This document shows positions 28,075-36,770 of a stretch of 64,000 nt of DNA, in pieces. The notes under the pieces are model-generated. The model had not been told where the DNA came from. It was given only the letters and a program-made list of their open reading frames with translations, and did no database searches. Numbering within the stretch: the first letter of the stretch is position 1; each line of letters opens with the position of its first letter. The stretch comes from Sediminibacterium soli (GTDB taxonomy: Bacteria; Bacteroidota; Bacteroidia; Chitinophagales; Chitinophagaceae): positions 493,107 to 557,106 of the forward strand of contig NZ_JAACJR010000008.1 in the NCBI RefSeq assembly GCF_009939225.1. Direction: 5' to 3'. The position numbers were made by a program, and so were the translations under genes.

Positions 28075-29106
28075 ATGAAAACAAACCCGGTCTTCGAGTA
28101 TCTAAGGATTGATTATTATTCCGCCACACCCAAATACCTGCAGCTGGCCAACTCGCTGATCAAGGCCATTGGCGACGGACGTATCAAAAAAGACCAGGTG
28201 CTGCCTTCGATCAACGAACTGAGTTTTGAATTCGAGATATCGAGGGATACCGCGGAGAAAGGATACAAATACCTGAAAAAGATCGGCGTACTGGGTTCCG
28301 TTCCCGGCAAAGGTTATTTTGTGCAGAACAGCCAGGTAGAGCAGCCGCTGAAAATATTCCTGCTGTTCAACAAACTGAGTCCGCATAAGAAGATCATCTA
28401 CGACGCATTTGTCAGTTCGCTGGGAGAGCTTGCCTCGGTTGATTTTTACATTTACAACAACGATTTCGATTTTTTTAAACGGCTGATACAGAATACCAGC
28501 AGGGACTATACGCATTACGTGGTCATCCCCCACTTCATGGATGGCGGTGAGAATGCGCATGATGTCATCAATACCATACCCGCTGAAAAACTGATCCTGC
28601 TCGACAAACTGATTCCCGGCATCAGGGGCCAATACGGCGCGGTATACGAGAATTTTGAAAAGGATATCTATGAAGCGCTGGAGCAGGCTTTGCCGCATTT
28701 AAGCAAGTACCATACCATCAAGATCATCGTACCCGCCTATACCTATTATCCAAGGGAGATCGTAAAAGGCTATACCCGGTTCTGCCAGCAATATGCATTC
28801 AACTACAAGGTGGTGCACAATATCGCCAACGAACCGATCAAGGAGGGGGAAGCGTATATCAATTTAATGGAAGACGACCTGGTAACGCTGATCGAAAAAA
28901 TACTGGCCACCAAAATGAAGCTGGGTAAACATGTGGGACTGATCTCTTATAACGAAACACCGCTGAAAAAAGTGATCCTCAACGGCATCACCACCATTTC
29001 CACGGATTTCCAGATGATGGGGGAGAAAACGGCGCAGCTGATCCTGGAAAAATCGGTGCAGCATATTGAAATACCGTTTTCGCTGACACTGAGGGCATCG
29101 CTGTAA
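28075..29106 (+). CDS. GntR-family regulator with sugar-binding (LacI/periplasmic-binding-like) domain
   Basis: 343 residues from the ATG at 28075, which matches the usual family start (MKTNPVFEYLRIDYYSATPK). Residues 1-80 are the winged helix-turn-helix (LPSINELSFEFEISRDTAEK, LGSVPGKGYFVQN). The rest resembles a periplasmic-binding-protein fold used as an effector domain (PLKIFLLFNKLSPHKKIIYD, THYVVIPHFMDGG, KLGKHVGLISYNETPLKKVI, STDFQMMGEKTAQLILEKS). It is divergent from rhaT, so it most likely controls the rhamnose operon in response to rhamnose or an intermediate, and may control the PUL too. Those targets are inferred. Confidence 0.85.
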   Translation: MKTNPVFEYLRIDYYSATPKYLQLANSLIKAIGDGRIKKDQVLPSINELSFEFEISRDTAEKGYKYLKKIGVLGSVPGKGYFVQNSQVEQPLKIFLLFNKLSPHKKIIYDAFVSSLGELASVDFYIYNNDFDFFKRLIQNTSRDYTHYVVIPHFMDGGENAHDVINTIPAEKLILLDKLIPGIRGQYGAVYENFEKDIYEALEQALPHLSKYHTIKIIVPAYTYYPREIVKGYTRFCQQYAFNYKVVHNIANEPIKEGEAYINLMEDDLVTLIEKILATKMKLGKHVGLISYNETPLKKVILNGITTISTDFQMMGEKTAQLILEKSVQHIEIPFSLTLRASL

Positions 29107-29172
29107 ATCAAAAGCCAAAAGCCGGCCGGCACCGGATGCATTTGCCGTTTCTTTTGACTTTTGATTTTTGAA
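29107..29172. repeat. Word-type inverted repeat (AATCAAAAG / CTTTTGATT)
   Basis: Directly after the regulator stop, ATCAAAAGCCAAAAG is mirrored by CTTTTGACTTTTGATT about 35 bp later. It sits between convergent genes and could act as a two-way, poorly ordered terminator. Confidence 0.55.
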
Positions 29173-29397
29173 TTATTCTTCTTCCGCGGTTGCCAGCGGG
29201 TTTCTGCGCGAGGGGATGATGGTTTCCTCATCTTCGCTCAGGTATACCCAGAAATCGTAGAGGGCAAAAATATCGCCGGGGGTCTTGGGACCGTTGTGTT
29301 CGCTGTTACGCTCGTAAGAACCGAGCAGTTCTCCATTGTACTTCAGTTCGGAAAGTTTCTTCTCCACCGTAAGTTCTTTAAAAGCTTCAATTGTCAT
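29173..29397 (-). CDS. Small conserved-looking hypothetical protein
   Basis: 74 residues from the ATG at 29397 (MTIEAFKELTVEKKLSELKY). No signal peptide or membrane segment. It is acidic at the C-terminus (YLSEDEETIIPSRRNPLATA, ending EEE) and has aromatic residues in IFALYDFWVYLSEDE. I do not recognise the family. Codon use and GC content resemble neighbouring genes, and the ORF fills the space between the regulator and the protease, which supports it being real. Function unknown. Confidence 0.6.
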   Translation of the reverse strand: MTIEAFKELTVEKKLSELKYNGELLGSYERNSEHNGPKTPGDIFALYDFWVYLSEDEETIIPSRRNPLATAEEE

Positions 29398-29493
29398 ACC
29401 ACGTTGATTTGGGCGCAAATTAAGGGTTTCTGTGTGAATTGAACAATCGCCCGCCGGCCGGCGTTAACGCATCGGCAGACCAGCCCGCATCCC

Positions 29494-31083
29494 CTACTGC
29501 CCTATCCGCTCCAGTGCCTTCATCACCGTTGAATCGTTCCTGTTGGCGATCTCGAAATACCCCTGCGCACGCCAGAGCTGTCTTCCCATCAGCGCCTGCA
29601 TGCGTTTCAGCAGTTCCGATTTGTCGCGTGGCTTTATTTTAGCAAGCGCGATGGTATCTTTCTGTGCAAAAGCTGTTAACTGCTGCCACTCCTTTTCTGC
29701 GGGAACGAATTTCTGCGCCAGCTCCTCCGAGGTACGCATCGATTTGAACAGCGTGGTGTTCTGTATATAATACCGGTAGATAAAATTGGATAAGGTGTTC
29801 TTATAATACAGCCGCGCCATCAGCGGATCGAGCCGGGTGGTATCAAAGGGTACAAACACATCGGGCGTAATGCCGCCCCCTCCGTAAACAATATGCCCGC
29901 CCGGGGTTTTGTACGCCTTGCCTGCTGGCCTGGAAGTATCTCCTTTTACCACTTCGCCGTTGTGAAAACGGGCAGACAGTTCCGCCTGGTACTCTGCCTT
30001 TCCCTTGGTATAGGGTTTCTGGATATTGCGCCCCAGCGGCGTAAAATAACGGGCAATGGTGAGCCGGACAGCGCTGCCATCGGTTAGCTGAAACTGTTGC
30101 TGTACCAATCCCTTGCCAAACGATCTGCGGCCAATGATGGTGGCGCGGTCCCAGTCCTGCAGCGCACCCGCCAGCACCTCGCTTGCAGAGGCCGATGTTT
30201 CATCCACCAGCACTTCGAGCCGGCCTTTTTCAAAAATGCCGTCGCGTCTGCAGCGGTATTCCAGCCTGGGCACATGCGCGCCTTCGGTATACACGATCAG
30301 TTTATCGCCTTCGAGGAACTCATCGGCGATATCGGTTGCCTCTTTCATCAGTCCGCCGCCGTTGCCGCGCAGGTCCAGTATCAGTTTTTCCATACCCTGC
30401 TTCTGCAGTTTCTCCATGGCCTGCATAAATTCCTCGTAGGTACGCTCCGCAAAACGGTTGATACGCAGGTAGCCCGTTTTGGGTGCGATGATATAAGCGG
30501 CATCCACGGCGTATAGGGGAATGGTTCCCCTGGTGATCACCACCTCTTTTTTTACGCCGTTGCGCAGCAGGCTGATTTTTACTTTGCTGTCGGCTTCTCC
30601 GCGAAGCTGGTGGCGGATACCGTCCATTTTCTGCTTTTTTCCCGACAAAACCACGCTGTCGTTTGCCACCAGCAGCTTATCGCCTACCTGCAGGCCGGCT
30701 TTTTCGGAGGGACCGTCTTTCAATACGGTCATCACATTCACGGTATCGTTGATCAGCTGGAATTCGATGCCGATGCCCTGGAAATTTCCCTTGAGCTCTT
30801 CGTTCACATCGCTGAGGCGGGATGCGGGTATGTATATGGAATGCGGATCCAGGCGCGAAAGCAATTCATTGGAAGCCGCTTCACCGATACTGTCAGTTGC
30901 CACATTGTCTACATACCTGCTTTTGATCAGTTCCATCAACTCCTGCAGGGAACCACGCTTTGACAACGAGAAGAATTTGCCCGAGAGGGTTTTTTCTTTT
31001 AGCTGAAAACCGATGACCATTCCCACAACCATTACCACAGCAAACAAAACAGGCAGCCATACCTGCAGCTTCTTATTTATCAT
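29494..31083 (-). CDS. S41-family C-terminal processing protease (CtpA/Prc type)
   Basis: 529 residues. One N-terminal membrane anchor (LQVWLPVLFAVVMVVGMVIG, 6-25) places the enzyme in the periplasm. A PDZ domain follows (about 85-185: FQGIGIEFQLINDTVNVMTV, GPSEKAGLQVGDKLLVANDS). The S41 core has LILDLRGNGGGLMKEATDIA, the catalytic serine in DETSASASEVLAGAL (297-301) and the lysine in GRRSFGKGLVQQQ (324). Such proteases trim or degrade envelope proteins from the C-terminus. The gene stands alone, and no substrate can be read from its neighbours. Confidence 0.93.
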   Translation of the reverse strand: MINKKLQVWLPVLFAVVMVVGMVIGFQLKEKTLSGKFFSLSKRGSLQELMELIKSRYVDNVATDSIGEAASNELLSRLDPHSIYIPASRLSDVNEELKGNFQGIGIEFQLINDTVNVMTVLKDGPSEKAGLQVGDKLLVANDSVVLSGKKQKMDGIRHQLRGEADSKVKISLLRNGVKKEVVITRGTIPLYAVDAAYIIAPKTGYLRINRFAERTYEEFMQAMEKLQKQGMEKLILDLRGNGGGLMKEATDIADEFLEGDKLIVYTEGAHVPRLEYRCRRDGIFEKGRLEVLVDETSASASEVLAGALQDWDRATIIGRRSFGKGLVQQQFQLTDGSAVRLTIARYFTPLGRNIQKPYTKGKAEYQAELSARFHNGEVVKGDTSRPAGKAYKTPGGHIVYGGGGITPDVFVPFDTTRLDPLMARLYYKNTLSNFIYRYYIQNTTLFKSMRTSEELAQKFVPAEKEWQQLTAFAQKDTIALAKIKPRDKSELLKRMQALMGRQLWRAQGYFEIANRNDSTVMKALERIGQ

Positions 31084-31097
31084 GCAGCAAAGGTAAG

Positions 31098-31136
31098 GCC
31101 TTCAAAGTACGATTTACGAAGTACAAAGTACGACCG
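31098..31136. repeat. Word repeat (AAAGTACGA / GAAGTACAAAGTACGA)
   Basis: Three near-tandem copies of a (A)AAGTACGA word lie between the S41 protease and the divergent kinase gene, ending with GGTCCGGTCC. No full inverted partner is visible. Confidence 0.45.
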
Positions 31137-31183
31137 GTCCGGTCCGGGGGTTTTACCTTCTGTTCTCTGCCGCTGAAATCGTG

Positions 31184-31211
31184 TTTGAATACCCCTTACT
31201 TCGTATGTTTG
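31184..31211 (+). promoter_or_regulatory. Predicted promoter of the nagK-like/murQ operon
   Basis: TTTG (31184-31187), 16 bp, TATGTTTG (31204-31211). The -7 box is a full consensus match. Transcription would begin about 12 nt before the ATG at 31230. Confidence 0.55.
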
Positions 31212-31229
31212 TAACTCATTACTAAGGAT

Positions 31230-32066
31230 ATGGCCATACTCATTGCAGACAGCGGCGCCACCAAATGCGAATGGAGACTGATTGGAAAGGACGGCAAAAA
31301 AAGCATCGTAACACAGGGTATCAGTCCGTATTTCCTCACCGGCGACCAGATCCACGCGCTTTTACAGAAAGAACTGCTTCCGAAACTCAAAAACCTGTCC
31401 GTTAAAAAAGTGTTTTTTTACGGAACGGGACTGAGCAACAAGGAAAATGCCGGTACGGTGCAGAAAGTGCTGAAAAAGGTTTTCGCCGGCGCGGCCGTTG
31501 AAGTGCAGACCGACCTGGTTGGTGCGGCAAGAGCGCTTAGCGGGAAAACCAAGGGTATCGTATGTATACTGGGAACAGGGTCCAATTCCTGTTACTACGA
31601 CGGAAAAAAAATCGTGAAGAACAGCCCGGGGCTGGGCTATGTGCTCGGCGATGAGGGCAGTGGCGCTTACCTGGGCAAAAAAGTGGTGCAGTATTACCTC
31701 TATAATACATTTGATGAAGACCTGCTGAACCGCTTTGAAAAGAAATTCCAGGTATCTAAGGTGGAAATACTCGACAGGGTGTACAAACAGCCGCTGGCCA
31801 ATCGTTACCTGGCCAGTTTCGCGATCTTTCTTGCAGAGAACCGCGGGCATTATATGATCGAAAACATCATCGAAGACGGTCTGAACGATTTTTTCTTTAC
31901 GCACTTGTATAAATACCGCGAAACCTGGACCCTGCCCATCCATTTTATCGGGAGCATTGCATTTGGTTTTCGCGATGTATTAAAGGAACTTTGCCAGTCT
32001 TATGAACTGGACCTGGGTAAGGTGGTGAAAACACCGATCCAGGGATTGATTGACTACCACCGATAA
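31230..32066 (+). CDS. BadF/BadG-type N-acetylglucosamine (amino-sugar) kinase
   Basis: 278 residues of the ASKHA ATPase fold. Phosphate-1 motif ILIADSGATKCEWRLIG at the N-terminus, FFYGTGLSNKENAGTVQKVL near residue 70, and GIVCILGTGSNSCYYDGKKI with the phosphate-2 motif GTGSNS near 120, then GLGYVLGDEGSGAYLGKKVV. Family members phosphorylate N-acetylglucosamine or related amino sugars. It lies 9 bp before murQ, which points to recycling of cell-wall amino sugars. Whether the substrate is GlcNAc or MurNAc cannot be told from the sequence; no anmK-like gene is nearby. Confidence 0.85.
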   Translation: MAILIADSGATKCEWRLIGKDGKKSIVTQGISPYFLTGDQIHALLQKELLPKLKNLSVKKVFFYGTGLSNKENAGTVQKVLKKVFAGAAVEVQTDLVGAARALSGKTKGIVCILGTGSNSCYYDGKKIVKNSPGLGYVLGDEGSGAYLGKKVVQYYLYNTFDEDLLNRFEKKFQVSKVEILDRVYKQPLANRYLASFAIFLAENRGHYMIENIIEDGLNDFFFTHLYKYRETWTLPIHFIGSIAFGFRDVLKELCQSYELDLGKVVKTPIQGLIDYHR

Positions 32067-32075
32067 CAAACCGAT

Positions 32076-32900
32076 ATGTCTGAATTCCGTAAGGTTACCG
32101 AAGAAACCTCTCATTACCGCCACCTGGAGAAAATGTCTGTAACGGATGTGCTCCAGAACATGAACAAAGAAGACAAGACCGTTCCCGATGCCGTGGCCGA
32201 AGCCATTCCGCAGATAGAAAAACTGGTATCGGCTTTTGCAGACAAAATGCTGGCCGGCGGGCGCATGTTTTATATAGGCGCAGGCACCAGCGGCCGCCTG
32301 GGTATTGTGGATGCAAGCGAATGCCCCCCTTCCTTTGGCGTTCCTTACGGGCTGGTGATCGGGCTGATTGCCGGTGGCGAAAAAGCGATCACCCAGGCCG
32401 TGGAATTTGCGGAAGACAGCACCGAAAACGGCTGGGCAGACCTGCAGAAACATTTTATAAACGATAAAGATGTGGTACTGGGTCTTGCGGCCAGCGGCAC
32501 CACGCCCTATGTGATCGCCGCACTGAAAGAATGCCGTAAACGGGGAATCCTAACCGGCAGCCTGTGCTGCAATCCCAACTCGCCGGTATCGCGCGAGGCG
32601 GATTATCCGATAGAAGTGGTGGTAGGACCTGAATTTGTGACAGGCAGCACCCGTATGAAAAGCGGCACGGCACAAAAATTGGTACTGAATATGATCTCCA
32701 CATCCATTATGATACAGTTGGGGCGTGTGGAAGATAACAAGATGGTGAACATGCAGCTCAGCAATGTAAAGCTGGTTGACCGTGGTGTAAAAATGGTGAT
32801 GGAAAAACTGGCCCTTACCGACTACGAGAAAGCCAAAGACCTCTTGCTGAAACATGGCAGCGTTAAAAAAGCAGTGCAGGCGATGAATGGCAGTTTGTAG
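32076..32900 (+). CDS. murQ: N-acetylmuramic acid 6-phosphate etherase
   Basis: 274 residues, slightly shorter than the E. coli enzyme. MurQ cleaves the lactyl ether of MurNAc-6-phosphate to give GlcNAc-6-phosphate and D-lactate. The SIS domain is clear: MFYIGAGTSGRLGIVDASEC with PPSFG (about 68-95), GLIAGGEKAITQAVEFAEDS with the acidic catalytic residues, VLGLAASGTTPYVIAALKEC and VTGSTRMKSGTAQKLVLNM. It forms a two-gene unit with the kinase upstream. Confidence 0.95.
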   Translation: MSEFRKVTEETSHYRHLEKMSVTDVLQNMNKEDKTVPDAVAEAIPQIEKLVSAFADKMLAGGRMFYIGAGTSGRLGIVDASECPPSFGVPYGLVIGLIAGGEKAITQAVEFAEDSTENGWADLQKHFINDKDVVLGLAASGTTPYVIAALKECRKRGILTGSLCCNPNSPVSREADYPIEVVVGPEFVTGSTRMKSGTAQKLVLNMISTSIMIQLGRVEDNKMVNMQLSNVKLVDRGVKMVMEKLALTDYEKAKDLLLKHGSVKKAVQAMNGSL

Positions 32901-32978
32901 TCCGGCGTCTGTAGTCTGCAGTTATAACCGTATCCTGGAAACAACCACAAACCCCAGACTACAAACCAGACCCAGACC
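32895..32978. repeat. Word-type inverted repeat (TTTGTAGTC / GACTACAAA)
   Basis: The spacer after murQ has TTTGTAGTCCGGCGTCTGTAG followed by CCAGACTACAAACCAGACCC. GTAGTC and CAGAC words alternate on both arms. It begins inside the last codons of murQ, so the murQ C-terminus (SL, stop) is partly spelled by the repeat. Confidence 0.5.
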
Positions 32979-32983
32979 ACCCT

Positions 32984-33547
32984 ATGCACGATATCGAACC
33001 TTTTTACAACTGGCGTCATATTTATACTGCGGAAGACGATCCCCGTTCGCCTTTCTTTGGGCGTAAGTACAGTGAGTTCGAGTTCTCGCAAACGGTTTAC
33101 AATTATTATATCCATCCGCAATGGGATGATTTCGGCAGCAGAACGCTGTACCTGAAGATCATCTATGCGGATTATGAACTGCATTTTGCAGTGATCGAGC
33201 TGATCGGCGAGTGGAACGATGCGATCGAGAACGATATCATGGAACTGAAAAGAGAAGTGATGGATCTTTTATTCGGCCAGGGTATTTACAAATACATACT
33301 GATCACCGAGAACGTATTGAATTTCCACAGCAGCGACAAGGAATATTACCAGGAATGGTATGATGAAGTAAGCGAAGAGAACGGCTGGATCGTTGCGCTG
33401 AATATGCCCGAACAGACCCAGCAGGAGTTTCGCAAAAAGAAACTCAACTATTTCGTTGAACTGATGTCCTTACCCGAATGGCGCGCCTACAAACCCTATC
33501 ACCTTTTCCGGAAAATAGATGATGAACTGATGCAGCGGTTGGATTAA
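32984..33547 (+). CDS. Hypothetical protein, acidic and aromatic-rich, conserved-looking
   Basis: 187 residues with no signal peptide or membrane segment. It is strikingly rich in aromatic and acidic residues (EPFYNWRHIYTAEDDPRSPF, YNYYIHPQWDDFGSRTLYLK, LNFHSSDKEYYQEWYDEVSE, LPEWRAYKPYHLF). The middle segment ELHFAVIELIGEWNDAIEND followed by a helical stretch looks like a compact alpha/beta domain. I do not recognise the family; Bacteroidota genomes often carry such a gene, and its codon use matches its neighbours. Function unknown. Confidence 0.75.
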   Translation: MHDIEPFYNWRHIYTAEDDPRSPFFGRKYSEFEFSQTVYNYYIHPQWDDFGSRTLYLKIIYADYELHFAVIELIGEWNDAIENDIMELKREVMDLLFGQGIYKYILITENVLNFHSSDKEYYQEWYDEVSEENGWIVALNMPEQTQQEFRKKKLNYFVELMSLPEWRAYKPYHLFRKIDDELMQRLD

Positions 33548-33609
33548 GGGCTTTACCGATTGTCTTTAACGCAAAAAATCTTATCTTTCAGACTGTAAAA
33601 CGATCTATT

Positions 33610-33768
33610 ATGGGATTACCGGTAAACAATAAGAACAGCAGCAAGCCCGGCAAGGGCGGCAAGTCTTCCGTAATGGGAGGCAATTCAAAATTCATCGCCA
33701 AACCCGGCACCAAGGCCGCAGGCCCGGCCAAGAAGCCCATCAAAACCGGCGGATCACGCGGAAGCTGA
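33610..33768 (+). CDS. Small Gly/Lys/Ser-rich basic protein
   Basis: 52 residues, from ATG 33610 to TGA 33768. Composition is extreme: about one fifth Gly and one fifth Lys, with only one acidic-free run after another (NNKNSSKPGKGGKSSVMGG, KPGTKAAGPAKKPIKTGGS). No Asp or Glu at all is present. It would be unfolded and strongly basic, like a nucleic-acid-binding tail. It begins 62 bp after the preceding gene and ends right where a word repeat starts. Too short for confident calling; the clean start, consistent codon choice and full-length open frame argue for a real gene. Confidence 0.5.
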   Translation: MGLPVNNKNSSKPGKGGKSSVMGGNSKFIAKPGTKAAGPAKKPIKTGGSRGS

Positions 33769-33940
33769 GGGAACAGGGGAACAGATGAACAAGGAACAGA
33801 TGAATAACGATCGGAATGCTGGATCGGTGTTCGTCTGTTTTTTATTTTATTTCCGTTGCTCGCTCATCTGTTCCTCCGTTCCTTGCTCCTTGCTCATCTG
33901 TTCATCTGTTCCTTGTTCATCTGTTCAATATTCGATATTC
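33769..33940. repeat. Word-type inverted repeat, GAACAGATGAACAAG family (locus 1)
   Basis: Left arm 33779-33804 and right arm 33901-33926 are perfect 26-bp reverse complements built from GAACAGATGAACAAG and GAACAGATGAA. Extra imperfect words extend both arms (GGAACAGGG on the left; CTTGCTCCTTGCTC on the right). It lies between convergent genes. Confidence 0.85.
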
Positions 33941-33941
33941 C

Positions 33942-34748
33942 TCATTTGTATTCATACGTATAATCCACCCCGTTTTCCGTTAGCTGCAGGGGATAACCCG
34001 AGGCATTATAGGTTTTATAGGTTGTGGTGGTTACAACCGGGTTGGCGGGAGCGCCCGGTGCGCTGAGATAGTTGTTGCTGGTGATCTTGGTGATGTTGTT
34101 GACATTGGCGCCAAAAGGCATCACCCAGGTGCCGAGATAGGGATTTTTCTGCTGGTCGTACTCGTAAAAATTTTCGTTGGTGGGCCCGCTGAGCCCTGAA
34201 TTATACTGGAAAAACTGATCCGAAACCACGTTGCCCTGGCTGTTATACCGGTAAACACTTTTGTTTGCCGGACTGGTGCTGTTGGCTGCAAATACGGTTA
34301 CGCTGCTCAGTCTTCCGTCTGCATTGTATTCCGTAACGCCCTTGCTTACGTATTGCGCCGCACCGCTGACAAGGTTATAGTTGCGTGTTTCCTTCCAGCT
34401 GTTACCGGCATCGTATACCATTTCGGCGTAAGACTGCACATACTGCGGACTGGTTGAACTGGAACTGATGTTGACGGCCGTTTCCACTTTTACCAGCCTG
34501 CCCGCATCGTCGTACCTGTACACCGTTTCAGAGCCGATGGCCGTTGAACCGGGAGACATATACCGCGTTATTTTAACCAGCCGCCATTTTGCATCGTAAC
34601 TGAATTCGGAGCTGACCTGTGTTCCCACCAGTATGCGGGAAAGAACCGGCTTGCGGCTTCCCTGGGAATCATCATTGGGTTCAAGAAAACTTTTGCCGCA
34701 GGAAGAAACAAGCATGGCGATACAGGCGATCAGGAATAACTTTCTCAT
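33942..34748 (-). CDS. Lipoprotein with RHS/YD-like repeats
   Basis: 268 residues from the ATG at 34748. The start MRKLFLIACIAMLVSSCGKS has a lipobox (VSSC), so it should be a lipid-anchored envelope protein. The body has four to five repeats in the style of RHS/YD repeats: FSYDAKWRLVKITRYM, YRYDDAGRLVKVETAV, TEYNADGRLSSVTVFA, YRYNSQGNVVSDQFFQ, YEYDQQKNPYLGTWV, with a final TYKTYNASGYPLQLTENG. Such proteins are common single genes in Bacteroidota with no assigned role. An upstream in-frame start would add a basic stretch before the signal and is unlikely. Confidence 0.8.
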   Translation of the reverse strand: MRKLFLIACIAMLVSSCGKSFLEPNDDSQGSRKPVLSRILVGTQVSSEFSYDAKWRLVKITRYMSPGSTAIGSETVYRYDDAGRLVKVETAVNISSSSTSPQYVQSYAEMVYDAGNSWKETRNYNLVSGAAQYVSKGVTEYNADGRLSSVTVFAANSTSPANKSVYRYNSQGNVVSDQFFQYNSGLSGPTNENFYEYDQQKNPYLGTWVMPFGANVNNITKITSNNYLSAPGAPANPVVTTTTYKTYNASGYPLQLTENGVDYTYEYK

Positions 34749-34827
34749 TGCGTATAGTTTTTTGGGCTGACACAAGTTAAACAGAAAACGTTGCATTGAG
34801 AGCGGAAAGAGGGCCGGTTGTATTATC

Positions 34828-34945
34828 TCTGCGTTCCGCTGCTGCTCATGCGTCTCTGCGGTGAAAATCTTTCCGAAAATCAAAGATCCCCGGTGGCCGG
34901 AATGTTTTACCGCAGAGACGCCGAGGTGGTGAAGTTTCGCAGAGG
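34828..34945. repeat. Word-type inverted repeat, GCGTCTCTGCGGT family
   Basis: GCGTCTCTGCGGT (34850-34862) and ACCGCAGAGACGC (34909-34921) are perfect 13-bp inverted copies. Shorter CTCTGCG (34827 region) and CGCAGAG (34936 region) words flank them. The spacer 34749-35003 holds nothing else that I can identify apart from ATAGCCATGCAACAATT near 34973, related to the GCTGTATGGCTGCA word. Confidence 0.75.
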
Positions 34946-35003
34946 TAGCCGGTTACATTCGGCCATAACATATAGCCATGCAACAATTAAACCATTCATC
35001 CAA

Positions 35004-36686
35004 TCACCGCTCCCCCAACCTGTCGGCCAGTGAAAGCCCATGTTTCCGCAAACTGTCTTTCGCTATATCGTAGCCCGCGTCTGCATGTCTGATCACGCCC
35101 ATACCGGGATCGTTGCGAAGCACACGGGCCAGGCGTTTGGCCGCTTCGGGGGTGCCATCCGCCACGATCACCATACCCGCATGAATACTGTAGCCCATAC
35201 CTACGCCGCCGCCATGGTGCAAACTCACCCAGCTGGCCCCGCCGGCCGTATTCACCAGTGCGTTGAGGATCGGCCAGTCGGCCACGGCATCGGAACCGTC
35301 CAGCATGGCTTCTGTTTCGCGGTTGGGAGAAGCCACCGAACCGGTATCGAGGTGATCGCGTCCGATAACGATTGGCGCTTTTAGTTTGCCGGTACGCACC
35401 AGTTCGTTGAAGGCAAGTCCCGCTTTTTCACGTTCTCCCTGGCCCAGCCAGCAGATACGTGCAGGCAGTCCCTGGAATGCGATGCGTTCTTTCGCCATGA
35501 CCATCCAGCGCTGCATGCTTTTATTTTCGGGAAACATTTCCATGATCAACGCATCCGTTACGGCAATATCCTGCGGATCGCCGCTGAGCGCGGCCCAGCG
35601 GAAAGGGCCTTTCCCTTCACAGAAAAGCGGACGTATATAGGCGGGAACAAATCCCGGAAAATCAAATGCATTTTTCAAGCCATGCTCCTGCGCGCGTGCG
35701 CGGAGATTGTTGCCGTAGTCGAATGTGATCGCTCCCTTCTTTTGCAGTTCGAGCATCAATTCCACATGTAGTTTCATACTATCATAGGCAAGAGCGATGT
35801 ACTGCTCCGGGTCTTTTTCCCGCAAAACATTCGCTTCCTCATTCGACAGCGTATGCGGTATATAACCGATCAACGGATCATGCGCCGAAGTCTGATCGGT
35901 CAGCACATCAACCGCAATGCTTCTTTCAATCAGCCTTTGCAATAACATAACGGCATTACACAATACACCGATGCTCAGGCGCTCCCCCGCAATTTTCGCC
36001 TTCAATGCCCGATCTATCGCAGCGTCGATATCGGTGAATTTCATGTCGAGATACCTGGTCTCGATCCGCTTATCAATACGCCATTCTTCCACTTCCGCAA
36101 CAAGACAAACGCCGTCGTTCATGGTCACTGCAAGCGGCTGGGCGCCGCCCATACCACCGAGGCCGGCGGTAATACTCAGCGTTCCTTTTAAAGAACTGTC
36201 GAAATGTTTATCGGCCAGCGCAGCAAATGTTTCGTAAGTACCCTGTACAATACCCTGTGAACCGATATAGATCCAGCTGCCGGCAGTCATCTGTCCGTAC
36301 ATCATCAGCCCTTTTTTCTCCAGCTCGGTAAAATGTTCCCAGTTGGCCCATTTGGGTACCAGCTGCGAGTTGGACAACAACACACGCGGCGCATCTGCAT
36401 GCGTTTTGAGGATGCCTACCGGCTTGCCGCTCTGTATCAGCAGGGTCTCATCCGCTTCGAGGTCTTTCAACGCTTTGATGATCAGGTCAAGACTTTCAAA
36501 ATTCCTCGCAGCCTTTCCGCGACCTCCGTAAACGATCAGGTCGTCCGGACGCTCCGCCACGGCGGGATCGAGGTTGTTCAGTAACATTCGCAGGGCGGCT
36601 TCCTGTATCCAGCCCTTGCAGTTCAGTTGTGTTCCGGTGGGTGTTTTGTATTTCACCGCGTCGTAACGGGAAAGTGTAGTTGACAT
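35004..36686 (-). CDS. hutU: Urocanate hydratase
   Basis: 560 residues from the ATG at 36686 ([19 protein letters not shown]). It adds water to urocanate to form imidazolonepropionate in histidine breakdown. The NAD+-binding segment [20 protein letters not shown] followed by [10 protein letters not shown] is near residue 170; the conserved cysteine region [17 protein letters not shown] near 410; and [19 protein letters not shown] near 485 with the C-terminal [19 protein letters not shown]. All typical features are present and the length is normal. No hutH, hutI or hutG gene is adjacent in the window, so the pathway is split in this genome. Confidence 0.96.
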   Translation of the reverse strand: MSTTLSRYDAVKYKTPTGTQLNCKGWIQEAALRMLLNNLDPAVAERPDDLIVYGGRGKAARNFESLDLIIKALKDLEADETLLIQSGKPVGILKTHADAPRVLLSNSQLVPKWANWEHFTELEKKGLMMYGQMTAGSWIYIGSQGIVQGTYETFAALADKHFDSSLKGTLSITAGLGGMGGAQPLAVTMNDGVCLVAEVEEWRIDKRIETRYLDMKFTDIDAAIDRALKAKIAGERLSIGVLCNAVMLLQRLIERSIAVDVLTDQTSAHDPLIGYIPHTLSNEEANVLREKDPEQYIALAYDSMKLHVELMLELQKKGAITFDYGNNLRARAQEHGLKNAFDFPGFVPAYIRPLFCEGKGPFRWAALSGDPQDIAVTDALIMEMFPENKSMQRWMVMAKERIAFQGLPARICWLGQGEREKAGLAFNELVRTGKLKAPIVIGRDHLDTGSVASPNRETEAMLDGSDAVADWPILNALVNTAGGASWVSLHHGGGVGMGYSIHAGMVIVADGTPEAAKRLARVLRNDPGMGVIRHADAGYDIAKDSLRKHGLSLADRLGER

Positions 36687-36689
36687 AGG

Positions 36690-36770
36690 CAATCGTTGGT
36701 CATTTATTAATTGCCAATGGTCAATTGCCAATGAAACGATCCGGTTGGCAATTGACCGTTGGTCTTTCTA
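36690..36770. repeat. Word-type inverted repeat, GGTCAATTGCCAA family
   Basis: GGTCAATTGCCAA (36719-36731) and TTGGCAATTGACC (36745-36757) are perfect 13-bp inverted copies; TTGGTCATTTATTAATTGCC before them is a degenerate extension. It lies between a TPR gene and hutU, both on the minus strand. Confidence 0.7.

Noticed and set aside
31230..32900. A complete cell-wall recycling operon
   Set aside because: Only the kinase and MurQ are present. No permease, NagZ, AmpG or MurNAc kinase lies beside them, so only a two-gene module can be claimed.
33769..33940. CRISPR array
   Set aside because: The repeated words are 6-15 bp, irregularly spaced, directly abutting and followed by their complement. 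There are no unique spacers of even length and no cas genes.
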